Origin: Thozetella sp. PMI_491
Taxonomy: Eukaryota > Ascomycota > Sordariomycetes > Chaetosphaeriales > Chaetosphaeriaceae
Assembly (NCBI GenBank): GCA_021432635.1
Contig: MU270094.1
Span: 212,142-276,141, forward strand
Reading direction: 5' to 3'
DNA: 64,000 nucleotides
In this document: piece after piece, positions 12,501 through 23,479 of the stretch
How positions within the stretch are numbered: position 1 is the first letter of the stretch
How the letters are laid out: every line of letters starts with the position of its first letter
Notes under the pieces: model-generated
Told to the model about the DNA's origin: nothing
Seen by the model: only the letters and a program-made list of their open reading frames with translations
Database searches by the model: none
Position numbers and translations under genes: made by a program

Positions 12501-13420
12501 TCGAGAAGCTGGAGGGCGAGCTGGACAACGTTGCAGTCAGACTCCAGGAGGCCCGGCCAGTCCCTCTTGATGTGGTCGAGAACCTGGTTGAGCTCGCGCT
12601 CGGCGCTCGTCTCGTAGCCGCGCTGCGCTCGCGGAGGTGGCAGGTTGCGGCCCATGGGGGGTCGTGGGTTCAGATTCTGGTTTTGCGGAGGGGGAGGGGA
12701 GGCATAGCGCTCGCTGCCGGCGCCAGCGCCGCCATATCCATCGCCGTATGGGTCGTAGTCGTCGTCCCGCTGCTGCGAGGGCGGCGGCGGTCGCGATTGC
12801 TGAAATGGCTGGGGTCGTTCTCGCTCCTGCCGCACGGGTTCGGGTCGCCCAAAGCCGCCATAGCCGCCGTTGCGGTACGACTGGCCGTAGCGGCCCGACA
12901 TTGTGGCAGACTGCGACCTCCTTCTCGGCTCTTTGGTGCTGGGATTCGATGCAGGGCTTGCAATGGTGGTGATATGGTCGCTGCGTGGCTCGCTGCTACG
13001 TGCTTCGTCTTGGTGGTTGCTGCGGGCCGGAACGTTCTCCGTGCAGAGAGCCTCTTGCGATGGTGTTTCGGAAGCGCGCCCCACCGATGCTGCATGGGGC
13101 GGCGGCCTGCAGGGGGTATCCTCGGGGGTTGGGGTAGCTAGGTCCCCACTATAAATCACTGTCGAGGCGCCCTCTGAGTCCCTGTATGAAGCTGCGCCCG
13201 AAGCCCAGGGCGTCTCTCCGAGCAGCTCGTAGTCCTCGTTGTCGGATTGGTGGCCGCGGTCTAGGTTCTCGAATTCTGACTCCCCCCAAAATTCGGTTTC
13301 TGCAGGAACCTCCTCCTTCGTGTCTCTTCCCAGGCTGTAGATCAGGAGCCCAGGAGCTCGAATCTGATCCGAGAAGCGGCCCTGGCTCGCGAACCGGTTT
13401 CTCTGGCGGGCGCTAGCCAT
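9531..13420 (-). CDS. sec8: Exocyst complex subunit Sec8
   Basis: Sec8 is one of eight exocyst subunits, which tether secretory vesicles to the plasma membrane at growing tips. The first exon runs to 10269 and the second covers 10194-9531. The 74-nt intron has a GTAAGT donor, a GCTAACG branch site and an ACAACAG acceptor, and splicing restores V-Q-S-F-D. From the ATG at 12901 the protein has 1098 residues, usual for fungal Sec8. It has a Gly/Pro/Gln-rich head (about 1-95), then the Sec8 N-terminal coiled region (LNQVLDHIKRDWPGLLESDC and onward), a long helical body, and the family-typical C-terminus LSEYMWQS. The same frame stays open upstream for 173 more codons to an ATG at 13420, giving 1271 residues. 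I report the longer span because so long a stop-free stretch is unlikely by chance. The 12901 ATG has the better fungal context (CACAATG), so both starts are possible. Confidence 0.93.
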
Positions 13421-13928
13421 GACGATGAATGGTGGGGACTCGGAAATCCCCAGCCTTGCAAATATCGCTCGGCGGTTGGCTGAGAAGAGTTAAGCGAGAA
13501 TTAGCGTGGCGTCTCTGTACCAATCAACGAGTAAACACTTCCAGGGCCGTGCACCGGACTAAGTCAGTCAGCCTGGTGCTATCGTGCCCGTGTAAGCTGG
13601 CCGGATGGAGAGAGCGAAAGGTGGTGGTAGTTTAGAAGAACGACGGTACTGCTCAAACACGCGTTGTGAAAATCGTGAAAGGTTCAATTTGAAATCCTTT
13701 TAACACCATTGAAATTTTCATTACTGCCGCCTTAACGATTTCCAGGGCGGCCTGTGCTTAACGGTAAGGCATGCAGCCCAGGCTAGAACGATGACATCGT
13801 CACCTCGGCACACCACACTTTGCACATTTGGATCTTGATCATAGAGTCATTTCATTGAAGAGCCTTGTATGACTCCCGTAACTATATACGACATGCGCAA
13901 GGTAGTCTAAACATTAACAGATGATTAA
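13421..13928. other. Short intergenic spacer, Sec8 to acid phosphatase
   Basis: This 508-bp spacer lies between two minus-strand genes. It is AT-rich around 13660-13740 and 13850-13930 and probably holds the Sec8 promoter and the phosphatase 3' end. I see no gene in it. Confidence 0.6.
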
Positions 13929-15769
13929 TTAATAAGGAGGAATGATCTGGAGCCAAGGGCTGCTCAGGTCAGTGTAGAAGCTAGCCCCCTTGACCGTGGT
14001 CGGCGCGCCGGCCAAGGTGACATTGCAGTTGGTTGCCCAGTTGCCCTGTACGGCATACTTCTTCGCCACGTAATCCGCATAGTCGCTCAGCAAGCACGAA
14101 GAGCCCGGGCCGTTCTTGCACGAAGGCACTGGGTAGACGGCGTCGTTAAGGCGGATGCGGAGGTAGGTGGCATTGTACGAGCCGGCATCGCGGCGCACGA
14201 TGGACGGGGTGGCCGTCGGGCAGATCGTCGTGGTGACCGTGGTACCAATAGTGATGGGGCTGCCGGGCTCGTCCGTGACGGTAGCAGTCGAAGACAGGCT
14301 AGCGCTACGGGTCGAGGTAGCGAGGGTAGTGTTGTTGCCGGGCCGGCCAGTGGAGATGCTGGACGCCGATGACGAGGGACGCCCGGTGCTGGTGCCATTA
14401 CCGTGCGGCACCGACGCCGACGTCGACGTCGAGCTGTTGGAGCTACCGGACACGATGCAGTTCAGCCTCTCGAACGCCACGGTGCCGCGCATGCTGATGA
14501 AGCGCGACGCCATGAAGAGCCGGTTATCGTCCCGGGAGAACGGGTCGAGCGGCGCCTGCTCGTCAAAGATGCCCATGGCGGTGGCGAGCTCTGTGATCTG
14601 GCCGTCGTTCAGGAACGAGGAGACCAGGCGCGGAAGCTCAAACGAGGAGCCATCAGCATTAGTGCCGTTGATACCCGGGCCCTGCTGGAGGACACCGACG
14701 AGGGCATTGAGGTACGGCGTCATCATCTTGGCAGGGAGGTCGGTCCCGGCACCTACGCCGTACCAGTACCGCAAGTCGTTGTAGTACTCATAGTCCTTGA
14801 GCTCGTCGTCGGTCCAGACGCCGCACCACGGCGACAGGCGGCCGGTGATCTGACTCTCGAAGCCGCACAGGTAGGGCATCTGGAGGATGTCGTTGTCGGT
14901 GAAGGTGAGGTTGCCCGACACCATCGCCTGAAGACGGCTCTTGATGGGAGCGAGAAAGACGCTAGTCCAGTTGGCTTGCTGAGTGGCGCCCTCAGTATCC
15001 TTGAAGTTGGGGCACATGTCAGAAGGCGCAAGGGAGTCGCCCACACCGGCGGCGAAGTTCTTGGACGTAACCGAGACGACGTTGCCTAGCGTCGACGCAG
15101 CAGGGCCCAGGAAACCCCGGACAAACATGGAGGCCGTCTGTAGGACGCGGGTGTAGTTGTTAGACCAGACAAAGAAGTCGTCGCCTTCGTTGTATAGCTG
15201 GGGATACCGGGTCCGGAGGGTGTAGCCGAAGTCATACGACTCCTTGTACCCAGTCGGGCTCTCCATGGCAATCTGGAGCGACGGGTTCGTCAGGACCGTC
15301 CTCCATTCCGGGAGAAAGGACAGGCTTCCAGAGGCGGTATAGCCGTTCTTGGGATCGAACTAGAGACGGCGGGATGTTAAACAACCGTTCACTTCACAGG
15401 TGATGGCCGTTACGGAACACTAACTCGGGTCTGCATGTCCACCCATCCGTTGTAGGCTCCCTGGTCCGGGTAGCGGGAGCCATGCCGGCTGACGGTCGCG
15501 ACCTGGTCAACGTAGCAGTTCTCCGGCACCTCAGGATCGATGTTGTTGACATTGGGGCCTGCTCGGTGTTAGTAGTCCGAAGGAGAGCGTTATGCGGGAG
15601 AGGCCCAAGTACCTGCGAAATAAGGGCCGTTGGCCCCGAGCCACTGGAGGGGGTTGACGGCAGATCCGCTCGAGGGGAAGTTGATGTCCTGCGCCGGGGC
15701 CAGGACCTGGGCGGCAGCGAGCGCAGGCCCGACCAGGGCCAGAGACCTGAGGGTCCGGGAGACAGGCAT
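13929..15769 (-). CDS. Secreted histidine acid phosphatase (branch 2 HAP family)
   Basis: Three exons (15769-15613, 15558-15425, 15359-13929) encode 573 residues. Residues 1-20 form a signal peptide (hydrophobic core SLALVGPALAAA). Exon 2 carries the phosphatase signature RHGSRYP, whose His is the nucleophile, and exon 3 has the second conserved Arg in SNNYTRVLQTA. Many Asn-X-Thr/Ser sites and a Ser/Thr-rich stretch near residues 380-440 point to a glycosylated extracellular or wall protein. The usual proximal HD motif is not visible: the matching position reads PFSRDDNRLF. The enzyme should release phosphate from organic esters, though phytase activity cannot be assumed. Upstream lie a TATA box (about 157 bp from the ATG) and two CACGTGGG elements of PHO4/NUC-1 type, which suggest induction by phosphate starvation. 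Confidence 0.9.
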
Positions 15770-15925
15770 TATGGGTGTGGGGGGGTATTACGATTCGCGG
15801 AATAACGAATGGACGCTCGAAGGCGAAGACACCTTGCGGCAGAAGGGCGAGGGCGAAGAGACTCTAGGAGGCGCTTGACTGCCAGAACTCACGAACGCGT
15901 CGTACCCGCGCCGGGGCGATCGCCC

Positions 15926-15931
15926 TATATA
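15926..15931 (-). promoter_or_regulatory. TATA box of the acid phosphatase gene
   Basis: TATATA sits in a GC-rich stretch about 157 bp upstream of the phosphatase ATG (minus-strand reading GTATATAGGG). Position and isolation in GC-rich DNA suggest a real core promoter element; the transcription start is not known. Confidence 0.5.
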
Positions 15932-16170
15932 CTGCACTCACATATTCGCGACTATCCAGCACCAGACCGTTGTCACGGTCGTATTAACAGATCGGATCAT
16001 GGAGGTGTGGAGCAGAGCTCCCCGTATGCTGCTCTAGCGTTACCAACATGTTGGGCTGCGGTCGACGGCCTCAAGCTTCTTTCCCGAATCAGGGTGGTCC
16101 GGGATGACTGCAATTGAAAGAGACGCGCACACCCCCCGGCGGCATGCAGGTTCACACACTGGCGAGCCGG

Positions 16171-16178
16171 CACGTGGG
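16171..16178 (+). promoter_or_regulatory. CACGTGGG element (PHO4/NUC-1 type E-box)
   Basis: CACGTGGG matches the high-affinity site of yeast Pho4 and the CACGTG core bound by Neurospora NUC-1, the activator of phosphate-repressible phosphatases. It lies about 402 bp upstream of the phosphatase start. A single E-box is not rare in 64 kb, so the call rests on its context. Confidence 0.45.
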
Positions 16179-16397
16179 AAAAGCGAACGTGGATAGTTGC
16201 TGGACTGCTCAAGAGGGGCTCGGTATCGGAGCAGCAAGCCTGAGCTATCGGTAAGGAAACTGCCACGGGCCGGAGATTGGCTTCCAGTTGGGACCTGGTT
16301 TCCTATATTGACGTGGGCCTTGTCCACAATGCAAATCTTCTAAGTCAGGTGTGGTCAGGCTAGCACAGGTGCAGCCCTGCTGCTACTGGTGGAATTG

Positions 16398-16414
16398 CCC
16401 CCCCCCCCCCCCCC
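16398..16414. repeat. Homopolymer run of 17 C
   Basis: Seventeen consecutive C lie in the phosphatase/RAI1 intergenic region, about 35 bp from the CACGTG palindrome. Length polymorphism and sequencing error are likely here. Confidence 0.9.
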
Positions 16415-16448
16415 ACCCATGTCAGGGTGCTTGAAAGTTTGTTGATCG

Positions 16449-16464
16449 CAGCCCACGTGGGCTG
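16449..16464. promoter_or_regulatory. 16-bp perfect palindrome centred on CACGTG
   Basis: CAGCCCACGTGGGCTG is a perfect 16-bp inverted repeat with CACGTG at its centre, so it reads CACGTGGG on both strands. This is the ideal symmetrical target for a bHLH dimer such as PHO4/NUC-1. It lies about 685 bp upstream of the acid phosphatase ATG and about 470 bp upstream of RAI1. Confidence 0.5.
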
Positions 16465-16926
16465 TCCGCCGAGGGGCACGAAAAATGGTGCAGAGCATAG
16501 CTAGTAGCTATGTCATGCAAATGCGAAAGAGGCGATGCTCGATTTGGGGGCCTAGATGATTTTGCTGTTTTGGCGCGCCGACTAAGAAAAAAGCGGCGCG
16601 TTGTAGAAGTAAAAGTTCAGTGGGGCAGGCTCAGGAACCATCGGGCAGTGGCCACCGGCAGGAGTAGCAGCAGTAGCGATCAACTGCAGGAGGAGCGCAC
16701 GTTAGATCACGCCCGTGCACCTGCCAACCGGTACCAGGCGGCTGGGCGGCTCCAGCCAGGATCCCGCCCGCATCCCACAAGCGTTGGTCTCATTCATCCC
16801 TTGCCCCGGCTGGGAAAGTGTCGTATGAACCGCATTGGGCGTTCTCTGAGAAGCCTCTCCCCCACGAGACCCAGCTGCTATCGATCCGAGAAATCCGGGT
16901 CTGCTTGCAGACACACGTGTAGAAGA

Positions 16927-18632
16927 ATGAGCGGAGCCACCTTTGCCATCCACCCCGTGGCCCGCTTCAACGGCGAGAGTGAGCCCGTCAAGAGGCCCAA
17001 GGTAGACGCGCACAAGCCTTGTCCCCGGCTAGCCACTGCTGTTCTTTCGCTCTCCATGTCGGCAAGCTCACAAACATGCACAGGAGTTTGCCTGTTTCTC
17101 CTACGATCAACAGCACAAGTTCCACCTAGGAGATCGGTCCCTCAAGTGGTACTATCCACCAGCCCCCTTGGTCGGCGCCGACCTGTCCCTCGGCTACGAG
17201 ACCTTCGTCAAGCACGATGACAGTGCGGACGAGCATCTCGATAGCTTGCTTAGAACCATCATGGGCCATGAAAAGGAGGAGGGCGAGCCTATCGACGCTC
17301 ACATCGTCACTTGGAGAGGGATGATGACCAAGGTCAGAAAGCGAGAGACTAGGACGAGGGTGTGCCGCTAGACCCCTTTGCTAACACCACCGGCTAGATC
17401 ATGGCGGCACCCTATGAGGATCGAGACGGGTACGGCTCCGCGATCCAGCGTTTCCCGCACCCCTTCTGACGCGTTTGCGCATGCAACCAGCTTCGAGATG
17501 AATGCTACCCTGTATCGTGTGCGCATATGCTCCCCAGCTACTTACCTGGCCAGATCAGGCTAACCTCTCGTCAAAGGATTGCATGTAAGCTCCCAGGTCT
17601 CAAGGTCGGTGTCTGGAGCCGCCGCTAACCATCCTAAAAGCTTCATCGAGGAGAACCACGAGTATAAGCAGCTCTGCAACAAGGAACAGGCTGCCCAGCC
17701 ATGGAGGGGTCCCATCCCGCAGGAGGTGATGCAATTCTGGGGTACCTCTTTCTTCCCCCTCCCCTTCTTACCTCGGCGACAGGAACTGACGGCAGCATTG
17801 TAAGGCTACAAATTTGAAACCCTCTCTACTCTCCCCGCACCCTGGTCTGAGACCGATCGGGACTTCATCGAAAACCGCGACCAGCACGTTGTGAACAACA
17901 AAGAGCAGTACTGTTCGGTAGTCCGGACGGGCATAGGCAAGACCATACTATGTCTCGGCGGCGAAGTTGACGCCAGTAAGTCCCCACTCCTCCAATGTCC
18001 TTGGTCTCGGTCCTGCTGTCGTCGCAGGACGTGAAAAATGGATAGGCCTGACCTCACTGGACCTCTAGTATGGGACTCTAAGCCGGCCGCCCCTGGGGCG
18101 CCGATCAACTGGGTCGAACTCAAGACCACGGCCGATATCCGATCCGACCGGGACATGGACAACTTTGAGCGAAAGCTACTCAAGTTCTGGATCCAGTCCT
18201 TCCTCCTCGGCGTGCCTAAGATCATCGTTGGGTTCCGGTCACGAGACGGCTTGCTTGTCAGGGTCCAGGAGATCGAGACCCACACCATCCCGCAGACGGT
18301 TCAGCGAAGAGGTCGGGCGGGTTGGAATGGCAACACATGCATTAATTTTGCCAGTGCCTTTCTTGACTGTGAGCAGACCCCTTCCTACCCAAGTGCTGTT
18401 ACTAGTGCCGCTGCACGATGCTCAGTTGCTTCGGCTGCTAACGACATGTCCAGGGCTAAGGCAGACAATCAATGACGAGGGCGTGTGGCGCATTAGGAGG
18501 CGGCCACGCTCGCCGCAGATCGAGGTGTTCAAGGTCGAGGAAGTGGGACATGGGAGCATCATGGTGGAGGAGTTCCTAAACTGGCGCATCAAGCTGTCCT
18601 TGAGCCAAGCGCAGCCGCCACCCGAAGTTTGA
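16927..18632 (+). CDS. rai1: Decapping nuclease RAI1 (DXO/Dom3Z family)
   Basis: Nine exons encode 380 residues: 16927-17001, 17084-17332, 17398-17429, 17491-17518, 17577-17584, 17641-17741, 17805-17975, 18069-18368 and 18454-18632. All eight introns are GT..AG and every phase agrees. RAI1 binds and stabilises the 5'-3' exonuclease Rat1 in the nucleus and removes faulty caps. The three acidic motifs of the DXO fold are visible: GYKFE (about 165-169), EVD (about 218-220) and ELK (about 238-240), which hold the metal ions. The start MSGATFAIHPVARF and the run EFACFSYDQQHKF fit fungal RAI1. The fifth exon is only 8 nt and supplies D-C-I in the conserved stretch LYRDCIFIEENH; leaving it out shifts the frame. 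It is divergent from the phosphatase and convergent with Vps1. Confidence 0.94.
17577..17584 (+). other. 8-nt microexon of RAI1
   Basis: GATTGCAT is bounded by AAAG before and GTAAGC after. With the flanking exons it gives CGT-GAT-TGC-ATC-TTC (R-D-C-I-F), which fills the conserved RAI1 sequence exactly. The neighbouring introns are 58 and 56 nt, each with a CTAAC-type branch site. Confidence 0.85.
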
Positions 18633-19384
18633 GGGATATATCGATAGTTGGGCAAATATGCGCACATCGTTGGAATGATACCCTTGGAGCGGTCTTTTCA
18701 ATTTCTTAATGGAAAGGAAACGAAAGGGGGAAGGAGTTCGCTGCTTCGCAGAAACAGGTCGCGCAAGTGTTCTGATACAGAACCGGATATTGCGTATAGC
18801 TAATGCTACTACAAGGAGCAATTGCCGACGGTATAGTGAGCAGGTGCAAATTATTCTATTTCGCCTCCCAGCCCAACGTTTTGACTCCTGCTGTGCTCTG
18901 CTCTGGAAAGGGGCTTGCTAGTGTGTTGTGTTCGACTCTTCATGCTACATACATACTCATGCATCTCCTTGGCTGCCCTCCATACATCCCCGAGCCACAC
19001 ACGCCGTCCTGACAGTTCGTTAGGTCAACAAGCCAACACCGTTGCGTGTTATTGTGGGTTGCTGCTGCCACGGGTGCTCCCTGTCCGGGGAGAGGTATTC
19101 GTCTGTCTTATATTCCGCCGCTCTACCCGTGGTATCGAAAAGAAGGGAAGGAAAGAAAAGTGATATAAGGGAGTCACCGGTGTGATGACCCCCTTCCCTC
19201 CTCTAGGGTGGCAAGAACAAGTGAGCAACGCGCCGAGAGATCGCCGCCTCCCTCCCCCTTCCTCTCACCTTGCAGCTAAACTCCTGTAGAAAGTAGGACG
19301 GGTGTCTGTCTTGGGGACCTCGACGGTCCTGAAGGGCCAACCGCCAGTGCGTTCAGTGCGTTCAGTGCGGTCGCACGTGTCTCA
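18633..19384. other. Convergent intergenic region, RAI1 / Vps1
   Basis: This 752-bp spacer lies between convergent genes, so both 3' untranslated regions should be inside. A short direct duplication (GTGCGTTCA twice) lies near 19347-19364. No gene or clear terminator motif is visible. Confidence 0.6.
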
Positions 19385-21768
19385 TTACTGCACCTGGCTG
19401 ACGATCTCGCTAGCCCGCGATAGCGACTCCACCATCTGCTGGCATTCCTTCCTCCGACGGATAGTGTAGTCGCTCTCCTTGAGCAGGTCATCGAGCTCGC
19501 TGGCACGGTACATGTTCTCCAAGAGCTCCTTTTGCATCTCATCCTTGGTAAATCTAGCGGGAAATCTCGGTTAGCTTGCATCTTGACCTGGGGGCCAGCA
19601 AGAAATTGCAGGGAAGGGGAAGGGGAGTCAGGAGGAAGCATACTGGACGAGGGTGAGCATGATGGCCTTGGGAACCATGTCGATCATGGTGCGCTTAACG
19701 ATATTGTAGTACGAGGCTATGAGCAGCTTGATGACCTCGACCTCGATGTTTTCGCGCTCTGACAGCGTGCCCGATGCCTTGAGCATCGGCGGCGGTGCTT
19801 CCATGGCGGCGGCCTTCTTCTTGTTCTTGGCGGCGAAGAAGCTACCGAAGAAGCCGCTGTTCGCGTCGCCGCCGAGGTTACCCTCAGCCAAGGTGGTGGG
19901 GCTGGCAGCGCGGGGCGTCGTACTCTGGGGTAGAGGCTTGCCGGTTTTGGGGTCCACCTGCACAGGGCGGCTTGGGTTGTGCTTCTCGTTGACGATGGCC
20001 ATGGCGCGGTGGCCGTTGAGGAAGTCCGGGTGGCCGGTGTTGATGTAGCAAGCTTCCATGGCGACGAGGTCCTTCACAAGCTTGTTGGTGGGTTCCATCG
20101 CCTTCTTGAAAAAAGAGATAACTACGCCATGGACTTTCTCTTTCAGCTGGGGATACCGGCGGAAAAGGGCCCTGCCTAGAGCCTGCTGGAGGATGCGGAC
20201 CAGTTCGTCGTAGACCAGCGAGACGCACTTCAAGCTGGGCTCCTCGAGGCGCTTGATCTGCTGCTTAACGATGAGCTCAAAGGCGGTGGTTCCGACGAAC
20301 AGGGCGGGCGAGGAACCGGACGAGTTGTAGAGGATGGTGCGGATGTCGACGTCCTTGACCTGGTCGAAGGGGTCCACCGCCTTGACACCGTTCGAGTAGA
20401 GCTCGTGGAAGACGAAGCTAATACGCGCGCCGCCTGAGAGCTCTGTGCTCGAGAGCTCCGTGTTGTTTCCATCCAGCACGGTCCGCCATTCGTTGGTAAA
20501 CTCGGTGATAATGTTGAGGACGATGTTGGCGCTATTGCCGAGCATCGAGGGGCCGAGGCCCTCCAGCTCGGTGCTGTACTTTTGGAGAGAGCTCGCGATG
20601 CGGCCCTTGATGTCCGGGAGGGTCTGCTTGATGTGCATCATCAAGATGAGATTCAGCTTCCGCGCGAGGTAAGGGGTACCGCAGTACGCAGCCTTGTTCC
20701 TGTACGCCTTGTGGTTGTCGAAGAAGTTCTTCTCGGCCTCGAGCGCTGCCAGGATGGGCTTCTTGTTGTCGATATCGCGCTGCCCACGATTCACTACCGG
20801 CACATAGCCCAGCCGCAAGGGGATGATGCGGCCGGCGAGAATGTCGATGACGTCGGTGCCCTCGTCCATCAGATCTACTTTGGTCAGGACGCCGATGGTT
20901 CGTTGACCCTCAGGGTCCACCTCTCGGGCGAGCTTGAGACCGTCCGAGTTCGCCAAGTCGATGTTCGCAGCAGTCACGGCCAGGATGATGGCATTAGATT
21001 TCTGGATGTACTTGACGATCATGTCACGGATCTGCCTCTCGATGTCCCTCGGCTGGTCGCCCACGGGCACCCTCGTCAGGCCGGGAAGATCGACCAGGGT
21101 CAGGTTGAGGACGTTGGGCGAGTACACGCGCAGGTTGATGGGCGCGGCCGAGATGCCGGCGTTGCGGCCGACCTTGGCCTCCGTCTCCCTGCTAATCTCA
21201 TCTCGGATCTTGTTGAAATCAAAGAACTTCTGGCCGGGGATGTGCAGGAACTCGCCCCACTCGTCCGCGTTCGCCGCCTTGTCGGTGCTATTGGAAAGCT
21301 CCTTCTCGACGCCGTTGGTCGTCGCGCCCGTCGGCGCTCGGTTGATGAGCTGGAGGACAAGCGGTCGTCGTGTCACGATACCTGAACCTCGAGGAAGGCT
21401 GTTGGGTGTTGCGCGTTAGTGTCCAGAGCATCCAAATCAGTTTGGCGGTGGAGGGGTAGTGGAGGGGGGAGGGGGCGGGGGGCCAGCGTACAAGTCCCGG
21501 CCGACGATGTTTTCCAACACCGAACTCTTTCCGCTAGACTGACTGCCGACCACGACTATTTGGGGCAGGTCGATGGGGTTGTTGACACCGACAGTGGTGA
21601 AGACATCTTGGAGCTTGTTGACGAGCCTAGAACCCGGTGGGGGTTAGAAGTTAGTGCCCAAGACACAGGACAGTCGGGGAGATGCATCTAAACGCACTTA
21701 ATCAGGCCGGGGTCTGAGATGCCTCCTGGCGTAGCCAGCGAGTTAGAAGCAGGCGCTTCTGCAGTCAT
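19385..21768 (-). CDS. vps1: Dynamin-like GTPase Vps1
   Basis: Four exons (21768-21698, 21626-21492, 21398-19644, 19553-19385) encode 709 residues. Vps1 drives membrane fission in vacuolar protein sorting, peroxisome division and endocytosis. GTPase motifs appear in order: P-loop GSQSSGKSS (about 51-59), switch I in [20 protein letters not shown] and NRGQ. A middle/stalk domain follows, then a linker rich in Ala/Lys/Pro (about 545-600) in place of the animal PH domain. The GTPase effector domain ends the protein, finishing in the last exon at [11 protein letters not shown]. Splicing of exons 2 and 3 yields the conserved [18 protein letters not shown]. There is no PH or proline-rich tail, which separates it from classical dynamins. 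A CACGTG box lies about 400 bp upstream. Confidence 0.96.
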
Positions 21769-23479
21769 GATGTCGGATGCGGGCGATCGATTCCGCAAGG
21801 CTCGCGGGAGGTTCTTGTCGTGGTTGTTGGGGTGTTCGTTTGATACGTTGGGAAAAGATTGGGCGGCGGATCTCCCCTTGTTTCGTCGCTTGGGCGTCGC
21901 GTGGCCTCTGCACAGTCGGTGGTAATCTTCTCCGCGTGGCTGTGTGCTCAGGACAGAGGAGAGGTGTTTCGTGCTCTATGGAGCTGGTTTGGGGCTCAAG
22001 ACTGGCCTGGCAGCGTTTCTGGGGCTGAAGAAGCGATGTATATGTGCTGCTTTCTGCAAGTCTTGTGAAAACAAACCTGGGATTTGATTGCCGTGGCAGT
22101 TCGCTCGCTGGCAACCAGACTTACGTAGGGCGGCCTCATGGTCCGTGCCATCCTAGGTCCGGCGAAATCCACGTGAGAAAGAGTTCGAGACAGAGGCAGT
22201 TGCCAGGGTAAGCCCCGCTATAGGAGACCTCAAACCCCCCGGTCTACTCATATAATTAACCTCGTACTTTCCAAAGCCCTGTTTCGGCGCATTAACATGC
22301 ACACAAGTTGCGTGCCATCCTCTCCCTGGAGGCGCAGCATACGGAGTAGATAGGCGCCAGCTTTCCCTTTGGATATCTCATTTCTGGGAGCCTCATGCTG
22401 CACGAGCAGTTCTTCCACAGCTTCCCCGGAATAGAAATATTGCTATATCCCAGATGTCGTTAACCGTATCTGAGAGACTCTGACGCGGCCCTGTCGCCTG
22501 ACTGGAGCAAAATGACACCCCGATTGTCGATGCCTGAAAGCGTACACGTCGCCGCGTCGTTAACTTCGTCATCGGCCACGGCGGCGCCCCTGTGAACGCT
22601 CTAGGCAGCTTCTTATCCATCAACGCCTCGGCCCTATCAAGACAGCTCTCGTACGCCAACAGAGCAGGCGTAGTAGCACCAACAGATACCCCTCGGCACT
22701 GGCATAGGCCATCTCACGTACTCCCAGGCCCAGTACGGCAGGTAAGCCATCCGTGAAGCCGTGTAGTATTCCCACAAGTAGCCTGCTTGCAGAGCACCAC
22801 CCACCAACCACGAGAGCCCGAAACAAGCATCACTTGCATGTGTTCGGCAGTGCCCGCCACTGACGACAGGGGCTCCGTTGGCATGCAAGGCGGGGATGAC
22901 AAACCGCTACATCACAGGTACACTGGGTCATGCTTGCTGTATTCTAGCTGTCAATTCATTCGGCGTGCTGCATTGTGTTCAAAGGGGTAAGGAGTTCCCA
23001 GGTCTTCCACATCCCAGACTACGCATTGCCTAGCCTCGCGGTGAAGCAGAGGAGAGTCTAGTGTGAAAACAACCGAGAAGCCTCCCGCAACCCCGATCCC
23101 ATTCCCCAGCAAGCTCTGTCCGGTGCCTCCGGGATCAGGAGAGAGCTGCGCCCAGGAAGAGTTTCTACTTGTACAGAGTGTGCCTGCCCGGCCTAGCCGT
23201 GTGTGCTTAATGCGACGAGTGGTGAAAGGGAACGCCGCATCGTTCCTAGAGAGCAGACCGAAAATACGCCCAAATCACCGCTGGAACCAACCGTCTAAAA
23301 AGGATGGGGAAAGAGCATAAGTGGCAATATGGCAACCGATTCGTCTCAAATGTCTGTGCAATGTATCAAGCGCTGATCCATCCCCCCAAGTTCGCCGTTC
23401 CATGCTGTGTTGAGAGATTCAATCGTGGGGAGTGGGGGTAAAGGGGATTGGTTAGAAGAGGAGGATCGCAAGGTGCGAT
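21769..23479. other. Intergenic region between Vps1 and the Gid7-type gene
   Basis: These 1.7 kb lie between two minus-strand genes, so they hold the Vps1 promoter (about 21769-22300, with a CACGTG near 22171) and the downstream end of the WD40 gene (about 23300-23479). The middle contains only short frames without recognisable similarity. Confidence 0.6.

Larger units (their letters stand above)
15770..16926. other. Divergent promoter region, acid phosphatase / RAI1
   Basis: These 1.16 kb separate the divergent phosphatase (minus) and RAI1 (plus) genes. They contain a TATA box at 15926-15931, two CACGTGGG sites (16171-16178 and within 16449-16464) and a run of 17 C at 16398-16414. The E-box sites fit phosphate control of the phosphatase better than control of RAI1. 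No gene is seen. Confidence 0.65.

Noticed and set aside
12350-13141. 263-codon plus-strand frame
   Set aside because: It is antisense to Sec8 coding sequence; the minus strand has clear family conservation, so this is a shadow frame.
20582-21385. 267-codon plus-strand frame
   Set aside because: It is antisense to the Vps1 GTPase domain; a mirror of a conserved coding exon.
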